Of a stretch of DNA of 36,906 nucleotides, positions 9,022-16,894 are shown piece after piece. Position numbers and translations under genes: made by a program. How positions within the stretch are numbered: position 1 is the first letter of the stretch; each line of letters begins with the position of its first letter. The notes under the pieces are model-generated. The model saw only the letters and a list, made by a program, of their open reading frames with translations. It made no database searches and had not been told where the DNA came from. The stretch comes from Enterococcus villorum (GTDB taxonomy: Bacteria; Bacillota; Bacilli; Lactobacillales; Enterococcaceae), in assembly GCF_007990225.1 (NCBI RefSeq), contig NZ_BJWF01000023.1, forward strand, positions 1-36,906, in the 5' to 3' direction.

Positions 9022-9057
9022 AAAAACACGGTAACCATTTATGGTAGCCGTGTTTTT
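9022..9057. terminator. Bidirectional terminator between convergent genes
   Basis: A 17-bp stem with two central mismatches (9022-9038 with 9041-9057) is flanked by A5 on the left and T5 on the right. It sits between the end of gntR (+) and the end of the metal-type ABC transporter operon (-). Confidence 0.8.
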
Positions 9058-9124
9058 CTGTTTAAAATAGTAATTATGTCATTTTATTATGAAAAAAATT
9101 CATGTATTTACACTAGCGTATTAT

Positions 9125-9769
9125 TTACGTTAACTCAACAAATTGATGGCAATATTTTTTCACAAGTGTGTGATCATGAGAAATAAAAATCACACTCATT
9201 GGTTTTTTCTTCAACAATTTAAGGATTCTCATTTCCGTCATTTTATCTAAATTGGCGGTTGCTTCGTCACAAATCAATACTTCTGGTTGAACCAATAAAG
9301 CTAATGCTACGCAAATTCGCTGATATTCTCCCCCACTTAATTTTTTAGGATACTTCGTTAATATTGTTTTAGGCAATTGGCAATCGCTCAATATTTTTTC
9401 GATCTTTCGCTCTTCATCATTATATGGAGCTAAGCCAAATTGATTTATTGGTTCAAATAAAATTTGTTTAATAGTTTTTGTCGGATCTAAAGCATGCCTC
9501 GTATACTGAGTGACTAATTGTACTTTTTTTAACCATTCTTTTTTTGAAAAACATTGTTGTGCTTTTCCTTCAAAAAAAATTAATCCTTCATCTACCGCTT
9601 CAAGTCCACAGATTATCTTTGCTAGTGTGGTCTTTCCAGAACCATTTTCCCCAATAATTCCCACCCATTCTCCAGAAAGGACAGATAGATTAAAATCTTT
9701 GAATAATCGTTTCTTCTTCTTTGTTTTCGCTAGCTTCTCTATTGTTAATATAGCTGTTTGCTTCTTCAA
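9125..9769 (-). CDS. ABC transporter ATPase (NikE/OppF/CntF-like)
   Basis: The second ATPase of a peptide/nickel-type importer, 214 residues and shorter than most OppF proteins because the C-terminal oligopeptide-binding extension is missing. Walker A is GENGSGKTT (residues 40-48), the signature is LSGGEYQ (144-150), Walker B is VLICDE (164-169), and the switch histidine is H198 in SHDH. The TTG start at 9769 overlaps the preceding ATPase gene by 80 bases; AAGGAG is 13 bases upstream, a long spacing, so the exact start is uncertain. It is the last gene of the operon headed by a methyltransferase. Its role is to power import together with the frameshifted ATPase upstream. Confidence 0.85.
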   Translation of the reverse strand: MKKQTAILTIEKLAKTKKKKRLFKDFNLSVLSGEWVGIIGENGSGKTTLAKIICGLEAVDEGLIFFEGKAQQCFSKKEWLKKVQLVTQYTRHALDPTKTIKQILFEPINQFGLAPYNDEERKIEKILSDCQLPKTILTKYPKKLSGGEYQRICVALALLVQPEVLICDEATANLDKMTEMRILKLLKKKPMSVIFISHDHTLVKKYCHQFVELT

Positions 9770-10468
9770 AAAGTTTTATCAGCTCCTTTGTATAACGATC
9801 TTTTGGATGACTAAGTACTTCTTTTGTTGAACCCGTTTCAATGAGTCGCCCTTCTTTTAGTAAAGCAACAGCTGTGCTGAAGCGATGAACAATTGATAAA
9901 TCATGAGTGACAAAGACGATGGTCATTTCATATTCATGATAGATTTTATTTAACAAATTCAATACAAGTTCTCTACTTTTTGCATCTAAAGCACTGGTTG
10001 GTTCATCGACAACAAGTAATTTAGGTACTGAAAATAATGCCATAGCTATGGCGACTCGCTGACACATTCCACCACTCAATTCAAAAGTTTTTTTTGATAA
10101 AAGAGCTTTTGGTTGTGAAAAACCAGCCTGAGTAAGCAATTCATAAATTTTTTTTCACGAATGTCTTTTGTTTTGATTCCACGTGATTTTAAAAAATGAT
10201 GAAATTGTCGGTGGATCGAAAAATTTCGTTGCAAACTATCTAATGGCTGTTGAACAACAAGTTCCATTGGTTCTTTTGTCCGTTTAATCTGACCGGTTTC
10301 AGTCAACTCTCTAGGTAATAAATTCAGAATGGCCTTTGTCAAAAGTGTTTTTCCCCCACCACTTTCACCAATCACAGCAAAAAATTCACCTTTAGGAATT
10401 TTTAGCGTCAGCGGATGAAGCAACGCTGTTTCTTTATGATAAATGGCATATTCTACTAATTCGATCAC
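9690..10468 (-). pseudogene. Frameshifted ABC ATPase (NikD/OppD/CntD-like)
   Basis: Two overlapping frames together encode one ATPase. The first part (10468 to about 10150) holds Walker A GESGGGKT (residues 34-41). The second part (9690-10139) holds the signature LSGGMCQR, Walker B LLVVDEPTSALD and the switch VTHD. The break lies at a run of eight T on the plus strand (10148-10155), eight A in the gene. One extra A joins the frames exactly and gives a 259-residue protein with a sensible junction (REKKIYELLTQAGF). The GTG start at 10468 has an AGAGGAAAG site about eight bases upstream and lies three bases after the permease stop. It may be a sequencing error, a real mutation, or a site of transcriptional slippage. 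Everything outside the run looks functional. Confidence 0.8.
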
Positions 10469-10471
10469 TAC

Positions 10472-11224
10472 TTATTCTTTCCTCTCGCTAAATTGGTGGC
10501 TAAATGCTTGTGTCAATAAAACGATACTACTTAAAACAATTCCTGGAAAAATAAATAACCACGGTGCAACAAAGAAATACATTTTTCCATCGTATAAAAT
10601 TGTTCCTAACTCTGGCATAGGTGGTTGTATCCCTATACCTAGAAATGACAATCCTGATATGCTTAAAAGAAGTTTACCAATATCGCTTATAACTAAAGAA
10701 AAAAGTTCGGTAAATAAATTAGGAAGAATATGAACCATCAACGTATGCTTTCCCAATGAACCTCTTAATGGTGCTAAACAAACAAATTCTTCTTTTTTTA
10801 AATCAAGGACTAAATGACGAATATAACGAATGTATTTTCCTGACCAACTAATCATCAATGCGATCATCACTGTCACAATCGTATTGGCAAATATGCCTGC
10901 AAAGACGAGTGCCAAGAGCAATGACGGAACACTTAATAAAATATCAGTAAACGTCATTACAAGTAAGTCAAACACCCCACCTAACAATCCTGCACCACCT
11001 CCTAATAAAAGGCTGATTGTTAGCACACTTACTAAAACAATTATTGTAATGACTAGAGAAGAAAAAGTTCCATAAACGATACGTGTATAAACATCTCTTC
11101 CTAAATAATCAGTCCCACACCAGTGTCGCCAACTCATCCCTTCTAGTCGGCTCGATTGATCAATTCTATAAGGATCAGATGTCTTTAACCAAATAAACAC
11201 CCTTCCCACACCGACCAATAGCAA
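10472..11224 (-). CDS. ABC permease, second subunit (NikC/OppC/CntC-like)
   Basis: An inner-membrane subunit of a nickel/peptide-type importer with about six hydrophobic segments. The short family block HWCGTDYLGRDVYTR after the first segment is diagnostic of the OppC/NikC group, and the EAA-like cytoplasmic loop is seen around LAPLRGSLGKHTLMVHILPN. The start is uncertain. The TTG at 11224 has only a poor ribosome binding site, whereas a CTG at 11245 in the same frame has AAGGGGG eight bases upstream and would add the basic segment LKKKWLF typical before the first membrane helix. A TTG at 11230 is another option. The gene follows the first permease closely and precedes the frameshifted ATPase by three bases. 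Confidence 0.87.
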   Translation of the reverse strand: MLLVGVGRVFIWLKTSDPYRIDQSSRLEGMSWRHWCGTDYLGRDVYTRIVYGTFSSLVITIIVLVSVLTISLLLGGGAGLLGGVFDLLVMTFTDILLSVPSLLLALVFAGIFANTIVTVMIALMISWSGKYIRYIRHLVLDLKKEEFVCLAPLRGSLGKHTLMVHILPNLFTELFSLVISDIGKLLLSISGLSFLGIGIQPPMPELGTILYDGKMYFFVAPWLFIFPGIVLSSIVLLTQAFSHQFSERKE

Positions 11225-11246
11225 AAATAGCCACTTTTTTTTCAGC

Positions 11247-12182
11247 TTATGAGCCCCCTTGGTTAATTAAAATTCTTGAGTCTATTCGTTGAATCATTAG
11301 ATCAATAATATACGAAAGAACAAATGTACAAATCGCAACTATGAGTGTCACCCCTTGAATAACCGGATAATCTCTTGAGGCTATTGCATCCATCAATAAT
11401 TTCCCTAAACCGGACATACTAAAGGTGATTTCAATCATGACACTTCCACCAAATAAATGAAGGAGACTATTCCCATACAACGAGATCAATGGCGTTGCTA
11501 ATTCATTCAATTGATAATAAAAACGATAAGATTTTTTTATTCCTCTAAAGCGAGCAATTTGTTGCCGTTCGCTTGTTGCAATAGGCATAACCAACTCACT
11601 AACCATTTTAGTTAAATAGGCACTTTCAGATACACACATAACAAAAATAGGTAATAAATAGTTCTTTATATGACTACTGCCAACAAAAGGCAACCATTGT
11701 AATTGAACACCAAAGTAAAAAATGGCAACGATAGAAAGCCAGTAAACTGGAAAAGATAGAATAATTGCTAATAGTTGATTAATCCCTCGAAGGAATGGTT
11801 TATTTCCGATCCAACTTCCCAATAGTAAAGAAAATGGGCAAGAAATAAAAAAAGTAAGGCTAATTAAGCGAATCGTGACCATAGACTTTTCAACTAATAA
11901 TTGCCGAACGGATTGATCCGTCATAAAAGAAGTACCAAGATTTCCTCTTAATACTTGAAAAAGCCAATAAAAATAACTTTGAAAAAAATTCTCTTTTATA
12001 CCTAACTTTTCCCTAATTTCTGATAAATTGTTTGCTGAAACTGTTTGTATCCCAAATTTTCTTAACACACGAAGCGCAGGGTCACCAGTTGACAAAATCA
12101 ATAACCCATACAAAAGCATGGTAAATAAGAATACACTAACAATAAGTTGCAGCGTTTTTTTTGCTAAAAGTTTTCTTCGCAT
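11247..12182 (-). CDS. ABC permease, first subunit (NikB/OppB/CntB-like)
   Basis: An inner-membrane subunit of 311 residues with six hydrophobic segments. The OppB/NikB pattern is clear: an N-terminal helix, a periplasmic loop with STGDPALRVLRKFG, the block LRGNLGTSFMTDQSV before the second helix, and the C-terminal IEITFSMSGLGKLLMDAIASRDYPVIQG, which is highly conserved in the family. Its ATG at 12182 follows the TAA of the binding protein with no gap, so translation is probably coupled. It forms the membrane channel with the next permease. Confidence 0.92.
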   Translation of the reverse strand: MRRKLLAKKTLQLIVSVFLFTMLLYGLLILSTGDPALRVLRKFGIQTVSANNLSEIREKLGIKENFFQSYFYWLFQVLRGNLGTSFMTDQSVRQLLVEKSMVTIRLISLTFFISCPFSLLLGSWIGNKPFLRGINQLLAIILSFPVYWLSIVAIFYFGVQLQWLPFVGSSHIKNYLLPIFVMCVSESAYLTKMVSELVMPIATSERQQIARFRGIKKSYRFYYQLNELATPLISLYGNSLLHLFGGSVMIEITFSMSGLGKLLMDAIASRDYPVIQGVTLIVAICTFVLSYIIDLMIQRIDSRILINQGGS

Positions 12183-13748
12183 TTATGCTACCGTCAAGTG
12201 TGAAAAGTCAATCGGCGCATCGGATAGGCCAGAATAGGTAAATCTCGATATTTTTTTAGAGGTCACAAAACATTCATCTTTGTAGTCAATGGGGACAGCC
12301 AAAGTCTGATCAGCTATTCGTTTAAAAATAGATTGAAAAATCTCCTGTTGTTTGGTTTTATCACTTGTTTTCGCATAGATTTTCAACAAATCAGTTAATA
12401 CACCGTCGTTAGCCAAAATCCCAGACTGTTCTTTTTGATTCTCAAATAAGGAATGTAAAAAATAATAAGGCAATAACGCATCTGTATATGTGCGATAAAA
12501 GATTAGGTCATACTTTTTGGTTTTCCATAATCTATCATAATAACTTTCTTGATCAACTATTTGAATTGATACACTTACACCCACTTGTTTCAAGTATTGT
12601 TCGATCAACTCTGCCTTTTCTTTCCACTCAGGAAATTCAGTGGTTTGAATAACTAGATTAAATGCTAATGGTATGTTGTTTTTTTCATAATATCCTGCTG
12701 TATTCAGTTGATAGCCGGCTTTTTCAAATAGTGCTTTCGCTTTTTCGACATCATAAATTTTTGCAGATTGATTGGCTTGATTGACATATTGAACGGTCTC
12801 TTGAAAGAGTCCCTCGAGCTTTTTGTCAGAAAGTTTCGCTATATTAATGGCTGTGGCAATTCCTTCTCGAATGGGTTGAGAAAGTTGCTCGTTACCTGGA
12901 TTAAAAGCCATAAAATGCGTCATTGTTCCTGCAAAATCATAACTGTTGAACGTGTGATCTTTGGCTAATATATCTTTGTCACTTGTTGAAAGATCTCCTA
13001 AGGTTCCTCCAACAATATCCACTTCCCCACTTTTCATTGCTAAAAAACGTGAACTAGCATCAGGAATGGTTTGAAAAATGACTTGGTAATCGATTGGATG
13101 ATTCTGGCGATAATAAGGATTTGGAGTCATGATGGTTTGCTCATCCGTTGATTTTTCCACACAAAGTGCGCCTGATCCAATTGCTTTTTCGAATTTTCCG
13201 TCATATTTTTTAGTATCAACAGAATCTGGACTCATAATTCTTAACGGCCGTGTTTGACACAATTCCGCCAATAGTTGATTGGAGACTTGGTTAAATACTA
13301 GTTCTACCGTATATTTATCTGGTATATGGATCGTTTCTAAATTTGTTAAAGTTTGGAGTGTTGACATCTCGTTTAAAAATTTCGCACGTTCTAAGGTAAA
13401 CTTAACAGCATCTGCTGTTACCTCCGTACCATTAGAAAATTTTTGATGCTTTTTTAAGTAAAACGTATAAGTCTTTCCATCTTCTGATTGTTCCCATCTC
13501 TGTGCTAAACCTGGTTTATAGGTACCTTGTCCGGCATAGGTGATCAATGGTTCATAAACCGCTCCATATAAAGCCATCGCACTGTCATAAGAAGTGGCAT
13601 CTAAATACTTTCCTTTTCCTTCGCTTGCAATTGCAATGGTTACTGTTTTTGAATCCTTCTCACTTGATAACTCTAGTTTTTTATTCGTACACGCTGTTAA
13701 AACACTTATTACTAGCAAAAGAATGATCAAATAAGTTTTTTTTCTCAT
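12183..13748 (-). CDS. Lipoprotein solute-binding protein, NikA/OppA family (SBP_bac_5)
   Basis: An extracellular receptor of the importer, anchored by lipid. The signal peptide ends in the lipobox LTAC with C20 as the lipidated cysteine. The 521-residue mature fold is SBP_bac_5, with blocks YEPLITYAGQGTYKPGLAQRWE and the typical FSNGTEVTADAVKFTLER. The segment ELCQTRPLRIMSP recalls NikA-type rather than peptide-binding members, where an arginine in this region contacts the metal chelate. The ligand (free metal-histidine complex, a metallophore, or a peptide) cannot be decided. The ATG overlaps the methyltransferase stop by four bases (ATGA). The Zur box ahead of that gene argues for zinc-linked cargo. 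Confidence 0.9.
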   Translation of the reverse strand: MRKKTYLIILLLVISVLTACTNKKLELSSEKDSKTVTIAIASEGKGKYLDATSYDSAMALYGAVYEPLITYAGQGTYKPGLAQRWEQSEDGKTYTFYLKKHQKFSNGTEVTADAVKFTLERAKFLNEMSTLQTLTNLETIHIPDKYTVELVFNQVSNQLLAELCQTRPLRIMSPDSVDTKKYDGKFEKAIGSGALCVEKSTDEQTIMTPNPYYRQNHPIDYQVIFQTIPDASSRFLAMKSGEVDIVGGTLGDLSTSDKDILAKDHTFNSYDFAGTMTHFMAFNPGNEQLSQPIREGIATAINIAKLSDKKLEGLFQETVQYVNQANQSAKIYDVEKAKALFEKAGYQLNTAGYYEKNNIPLAFNLVIQTTEFPEWKEKAELIEQYLKQVGVSVSIQIVDQESYYDRLWKTKKYDLIFYRTYTDALLPYYFLHSLFENQKEQSGILANDGVLTDLLKIYAKTSDKTKQQEIFQSIFKRIADQTLAVPIDYKDECFVTSKKISRFTYSGLSDAPIDFSHLTVA

Positions 13749-14428
13749 TTTCTCCCACCTTTTCTTGCTTTAATTAAATAAGAATGGTCGCAGGAAAAAA
13801 GATAATCATCGACAGATAAATAAAATTCCTTATACGATGTTACCTCATAGACAGGTTGTTGCTGTTCTTTGATTAATTCAACAGAAAATCCTTGTGCCAC
13901 TAAACCATCGACCACTTCATTCAACGATTTAATTTGCATCTTTGTTGCTCCGTAACGATCAATTTTTTCTTTCATGAATGTTGCACTTGGATTTTTTGTT
14001 TGGTCAGAAAATGAGGTATAGTAAACGCCACCTTCTCTTAGTACATGACCAATTAAGCGAAAATGCTCTGGTAAATCTTCAATTAAATACAACACAGAAG
14101 TACTAATAACTGTATCAAATAAACAATCGAAAACAGCCGGATTGCTACCCACTGCATAGGTGATTGGATACATTTTTGCACGTTGCTTAGCAATTTCAAT
14201 GGCTTCTTTAGCTAAGTCAATGCCATATGCATTCTTATAAGGAATGTGATCGTACAGTTGTCTTAAAAACCCTCCTTGATTGCAACCAAAATCTAAAATT
14301 TTTTTCTTTTCAATATCCTTTTTATCCATCAAATGTATGACATTTTGCCAGGCTAAATAATGATTTTCCTCCATCTCTTGGTCGCCATTTTCTCCTTTCA
14401 ACCACCAATGATCGTATATTTCTACCAC
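13745..14428 (-). CDS. SAM-dependent methyltransferase heading the metal-type ABC operon
   Basis: A class I Rossmann-fold methyltransferase of 227 residues. Motif I is ILDFGCNQGG (residues 44-53), the acidic residue for the SAM ribose is D71 in GIDLA, and a motif IV-like DTVISTSVLYLIEDL follows. The start at 14428 (GTG) is chosen because AAGGAG lies eight bases upstream; a GTG at 14437 in the same frame overlaps that ribosome binding site. It is the first gene of the operon and overlaps the binding-protein gene by four bases, so the two are made together. The substrate is unknown. A role in making, modifying or processing a metal chelator carried by the transporter is an inference from position and from the Zur box upstream. 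It is not related in sequence to nicotianamine synthase as far as I can see. Confidence 0.8.
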   Translation of the reverse strand: MVEIYDHWWLKGENGDQEMEENHYLAWQNVIHLMDKKDIEKKKILDFGCNQGGFLRQLYDHIPYKNAYGIDLAKEAIEIAKQRAKMYPITYAVGSNPAVFDCLFDTVISTSVLYLIEDLPEHFRLIGHVLREGGVYYTSFSDQTKNPSATFMKEKIDRYGATKMQIKSLNEVVDGLVAQGFSVELIKEQQQPVYEVTSYKEFYLSVDDYLFSCDHSYLIKARKGGRK

Positions 14429-14547
14429 ACCACCCACTCCTTTTTCTAAACCTGTAAAGTTTTATATAATAAATCAAAAGTAACTATCTAGTATAAAATG
14501 ATTTCCCATACTTTTACGTTATCCTTATTCTCTTACTTCTAGCTAAC

Positions 14548-14568
14548 AAATAGTAATTATTACGATTT
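14548..14568 (-). promoter_or_regulatory. Zur box upstream of the methyltransferase-ABC operon
   Basis: The 21-base site matches the Bacillus Zur consensus (AAATCGTAAT-N-ATTACGATTT) at 20 of 21 positions; the only change is A for C at 14552. It is 120 bases upstream of the methyltransferase start. A second site of equal quality lies upstream of rpsN in this window. I could not place a convincing -35/-10 pair next to it. Confidence 0.82.
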
Positions 14569-14927
14569 GAAACTTAATAAAATAATTACAGCTAATAATG
14601 GAAACCCTATAAAAGGATTAGCTCTAACAATCGATAAAAATTTGATGACTCGTTTTCTCATTTTCAATGCAACTTCTTATTATGAATCAAAATTCTAGTT
14701 TGACTAATTTCTACTAAACTCCCTGATACGATACGTTTCGTTATTTTTTACAATCTTACATGAGAGAAATAGTTAGAAGTACAAAATAGCTTCATAGGTT
14801 ACTCGTTTACTATTTGATGCATTAAATGCTTATTTTTAGATTAAGAAATGTGTAAAAAAATGGATCAAACGGATTTCATCATTTGCTACTTTTGTTTTCT
14901 CTTATCTGATTTACTTGTTTCTAGCAC
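14569..14927. other. Intergenic stretch without a gene
   Basis: About 360 bases between the small metal-island gene and the Zur box of the next operon. It is AT-rich with no open frame of note and no convincing terminator; a weak inverted GCTAAT/ATTAGC pair is the only symmetry seen. Confidence 0.5.
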
Positions 14928-15038
14928 TTAATTCTTCTTTCGTTTGTGTGCTTTAATTATTTTCAAAGCTCTTTTCCTCGTTTTAATATTTGGACTTTTT
15001 AATCGGCGATACGCACTTGAAAGATCTGTTTTTTCCAT
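14928..15038 (-). CDS. 36-aa basic protein, putative metal homeostasis protein
   Basis: A small gene with a strong AGGAGG site seven bases before its ATG at 15038, 21 bases after the stop of the COG0523 GTPase. The product is 36 residues, starts MEKTDLSSAYRRLKSPNIKT and ends in a Lys/Arg-rich tail, with no Cys and one His. The SAYRRLKSPNIKTRKRALKIIK pattern agrees with my memory of a short lactobacillal family named putative metal homeostasis protein; this is recalled, not searched. Its place at the end of the Zur-controlled unit supports a role in zinc limitation. The basic character would suit binding to RNA or the ribosome, but that is speculation. Confidence 0.72.
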   Translation of the reverse strand: MEKTDLSSAYRRLKSPNIKTRKRALKIIKAHKRKKN

Positions 15039-15059
15039 AAGTATTCCTCCAAAAGTTGA

Positions 15060-16085
15060 TTAGTCATAAGCATTACATAAATGGTCAAAAGATTTTTGAA
15101 TGGCTGTTTTATCTAACTGTTTCCCAATAAGTATTATTTTTGTTGTCGTGCATGGTAAGGGCGTCAACGAAAAAGTGACTTGTTGATTGACACCTTGCAT
15201 AGCAATCATCAGCTCATGTCCTTGAATGCCGATGATTCCTTTAAATCGATACAAACGCTCTTGATGGGTATCCGTTAACCAATCAAGCCAGCGTAAGAGA
15301 AGTTCCTCACGAAGATAAACCTCAGTAGTAAGTGAAATAGCTTCAAATCCGTGAGAATTATGGGCATGCATCGCATGATGTTCACGTGAATGAACATGTT
15401 CCGTCTCTTGCTCCTCATTGATAGTCAATTCCAAATGACCAACATCTGTTTCACCTATAGTAAATGGTGACTGAAATTTATTCAGTTTAAAAAAACTTTT
15501 TGCTTCAATCGGACTTGTATGAGAAAAAAATAATTGATCAGCTAGTGGATTAATTAACCCAACTTGTTTTAATACCTTAGGAACATCTAGTTCTTGTCCT
15601 TCATCTTTTACGGACAAAAACAGACGATCCGCAAGCATCATTTGTTTCATACTGACTGGTTCATTTTGATAATTAAAAACATTATTGATATCAACAACAG
15701 TCAAAAGACTATCGATATAGAATCTGTTTTTAAGAGTGGGGGTCGTTAGAATAGTTTGAATAATTGGCTGTGGATCAGCAATTCCTGTTGTTTCGATAAT
15801 GATTTGCGACAATGGTAATCCCCATTTTTGAGTTAGCGTTTCAATATCGGTCAAAGCAGCAATTAAATCACCCCTCAAACTGCAACACATACATCCATTA
15901 TTTAATTGAAGAACTTGTTCTTTGGTGTGCAGTAATAATTCGTGATCCATTCCTGTTTCACCAAATTCATTTTCAATAATGAAAATTTCTTCCTTGGGGA
16001 TTTCGGCTGTTTCAAGTGCCTGATTAATCAAGGTTGTTTTTCCTGATCCTAAAAAGCCAGAAACAATTGTGATTGGAATGCCCAT
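15060..16085 (-). CDS. COG0523 GTPase / zinc metallochaperone (ZNG1/YciC/CobW family)
   Basis: A G3E-family P-loop GTPase of 341 residues, expected to deliver zinc to client proteins during zinc starvation. Walker A is GFLGSGKT (10-17). The metal motif is C65-M-C67-C68 in NNGCMCCSL, and ETTGIADP (98-105) is conserved. The C-terminal CobW domain is preceded by a His-rich segment with seven His between 230 and 245. The usual guanine-specificity motif NKxD is not clear: the equivalent segment reads LFLSVKDEG (155-163). The start at 16085 is chosen because GTGAGG lies five bases upstream; an ATG at 16103 has no site. It belongs to the Zur-type operon that starts with rpsN. Confidence 0.9.
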   Translation of the reverse strand: MGIPITIVSGFLGSGKTTLINQALETAEIPKEEIFIIENEFGETGMDHELLLHTKEQVLQLNNGCMCCSLRGDLIAALTDIETLTQKWGLPLSQIIIETTGIADPQPIIQTILTTPTLKNRFYIDSLLTVVDINNVFNYQNEPVSMKQMMLADRLFLSVKDEGQELDVPKVLKQVGLINPLADQLFFSHTSPIEAKSFFKLNKFQSPFTIGETDVGHLELTINEEQETEHVHSREHHAMHAHNSHGFEAISLTTEVYLREELLLRWLDWLTDTHQERLYRFKGIIGIQGHELMIAMQGVNQQVTFSLTPLPCTTTKIILIGKQLDKTAIQKSFDHLCNAYD

Positions 16086-16111
16086 GATATCCTCACTTTC
16101 CATATACAGAT

Positions 16112-16261
16112 TTACTTGACTTCTTTAAAAATTGCTCGACGTCGTAATTGGGGTGAATATTTTTTTAATGCTAATCTTTCAGGGGTATTTCTTTTGTTCT
16201 TACTAGTTAAATAAAGACGTTCGCCTGTTTCAACACATTCTAAAATAATCTTTTGCCTCAA
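16112..16261 (-). CDS. rpmG: Ribosomal protein L33, zinc-free paralogue
   Basis: A 49-residue L33 protein of the large ribosomal subunit, too short to stand out among longer frames. The N-terminus [20 protein letters not shown] and the conserved [16 protein letters not shown] block identify it. Zinc-binding L33 has two CxxC pairs; here only C9 remains and the C-terminal pair is absent, so this is the C-minus form that replaces the zinc form when zinc is scarce. The TTG start at 16261 has AAGGA nine bases upstream. It lies between the 125-aa gene and the COG0523 GTPase. Confidence 0.93.
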   Translation of the reverse strand: MRQKIILECVETGERLYLTSKNKRNTPERLALKKYSPQLRRRAIFKEVK

Positions 16262-16286
16262 GTATTCTCATCCTTTCTTTTATCGT

Positions 16287-16664
16287 TTATCTATCCGCAA
16301 GAAATTCTTTGATTTGGACTTTTTCATCATAGTTTGATTTGCCATCTTCGAGTTGCTCCGTTAGCTCTTCTTTCAAAGATAATGGAATCTCCCAAAAACC
16401 ATCTATTTTTTTGAAAAGTTCAGAATTATACTTTTTAAATACAGGATAAAGGGCCAGGAATGCTTCAAAAGACAGATCATAGGCCTCATAAAAATCTTTG
16501 ATTAGACCATTTTCAATTGCTTCATCAGTTGGTGAACCATTTTCATGAATCAGATGTTTTTCAACCATTAACCGATAGAGTTCACTTCGACTAACTTGCT
16601 TTTGTCCATTCTTACGATAAAACTGAACACTTTGTTCTACGAGTGGTGGATAAATAATAGTCAA
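16287..16664 (-). CDS. Unrecognised 125-aa protein inside the Zur-type operon
   Basis: I do not recognise this family. The protein is soluble and acidic, with no Cys and no membrane segment. The stretch SRSELYRLMVEKHLIHENGSPTDEAIENGLI (about residues 25-55) looks like the small winged-helix tail seen in some phage antirepressor C-terminal domains (a helix, then a turn with N-G-x-P-T-x-x-A), but this is weak. The TTG start at 16664 directly follows the rpmF TAA, with AAGGAGG eight bases upstream, so it is certainly translated with the ribosomal gene. Its position between C-minus L32 and L33 suggests a role in the zinc-starvation response, perhaps at the ribosome. Confidence 0.75.
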   Translation of the reverse strand: MTIIYPPLVEQSVQFYRKNGQKQVSRSELYRLMVEKHLIHENGSPTDEAIENGLIKDFYEAYDLSFEAFLALYPVFKKYNSELFKKIDGFWEIPLSLKEELTEQLEDGKSNYDEKVQIKEFLADR

Positions 16665-16850
16665 TTACTTCGCCTCCTTACTCCTATCAAATATTTGACG
16701 TCCCTTATAGTAGCCCTTCAAAGATACATGATGACTTCTACGATACTCCCCCGTACTTTCATCAAATGAAATTTCAGGTTTGACCACTTTATTATGCGTT
16801 CGCCGTAATCTCTTTTTTGCTTTTGATGTCCTTCTAGCCGGTACTGCCAT
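16665..16850 (-). CDS. rpmF: Ribosomal protein L32, zinc-free paralogue
   Basis: A 61-residue L32 of the large subunit with the classic start [19 protein letters not shown]. Zinc-type L32 carries a CxxC...C pattern in its second half; here that region ([23 protein letters not shown]) has no cysteine. The start at 16850 has GGAGG seven bases upstream; the frame continues upstream to 16865 but the family always begins MAVP. Second gene of the operon after rpsN, about 45 bases away. Confidence 0.94.
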   Translation of the reverse strand: MAVPARRTSKAKKRLRRTHNKVVKPEISFDESTGEYRRSHHVSLKGYYKGRQIFDRSKEAK

Positions 16851-16894
16851 GTCATTTCCTCCCACTCATTTAATTATTTTTCATTTGCTATTTA

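Noticed and set aside
10443-11075. Plus-strand open frames opposite the permease gene
   Set aside because: Antisense to a conserved membrane protein, with compositional bias typical of the reverse strand of hydrophobic codons and no initiation signal.
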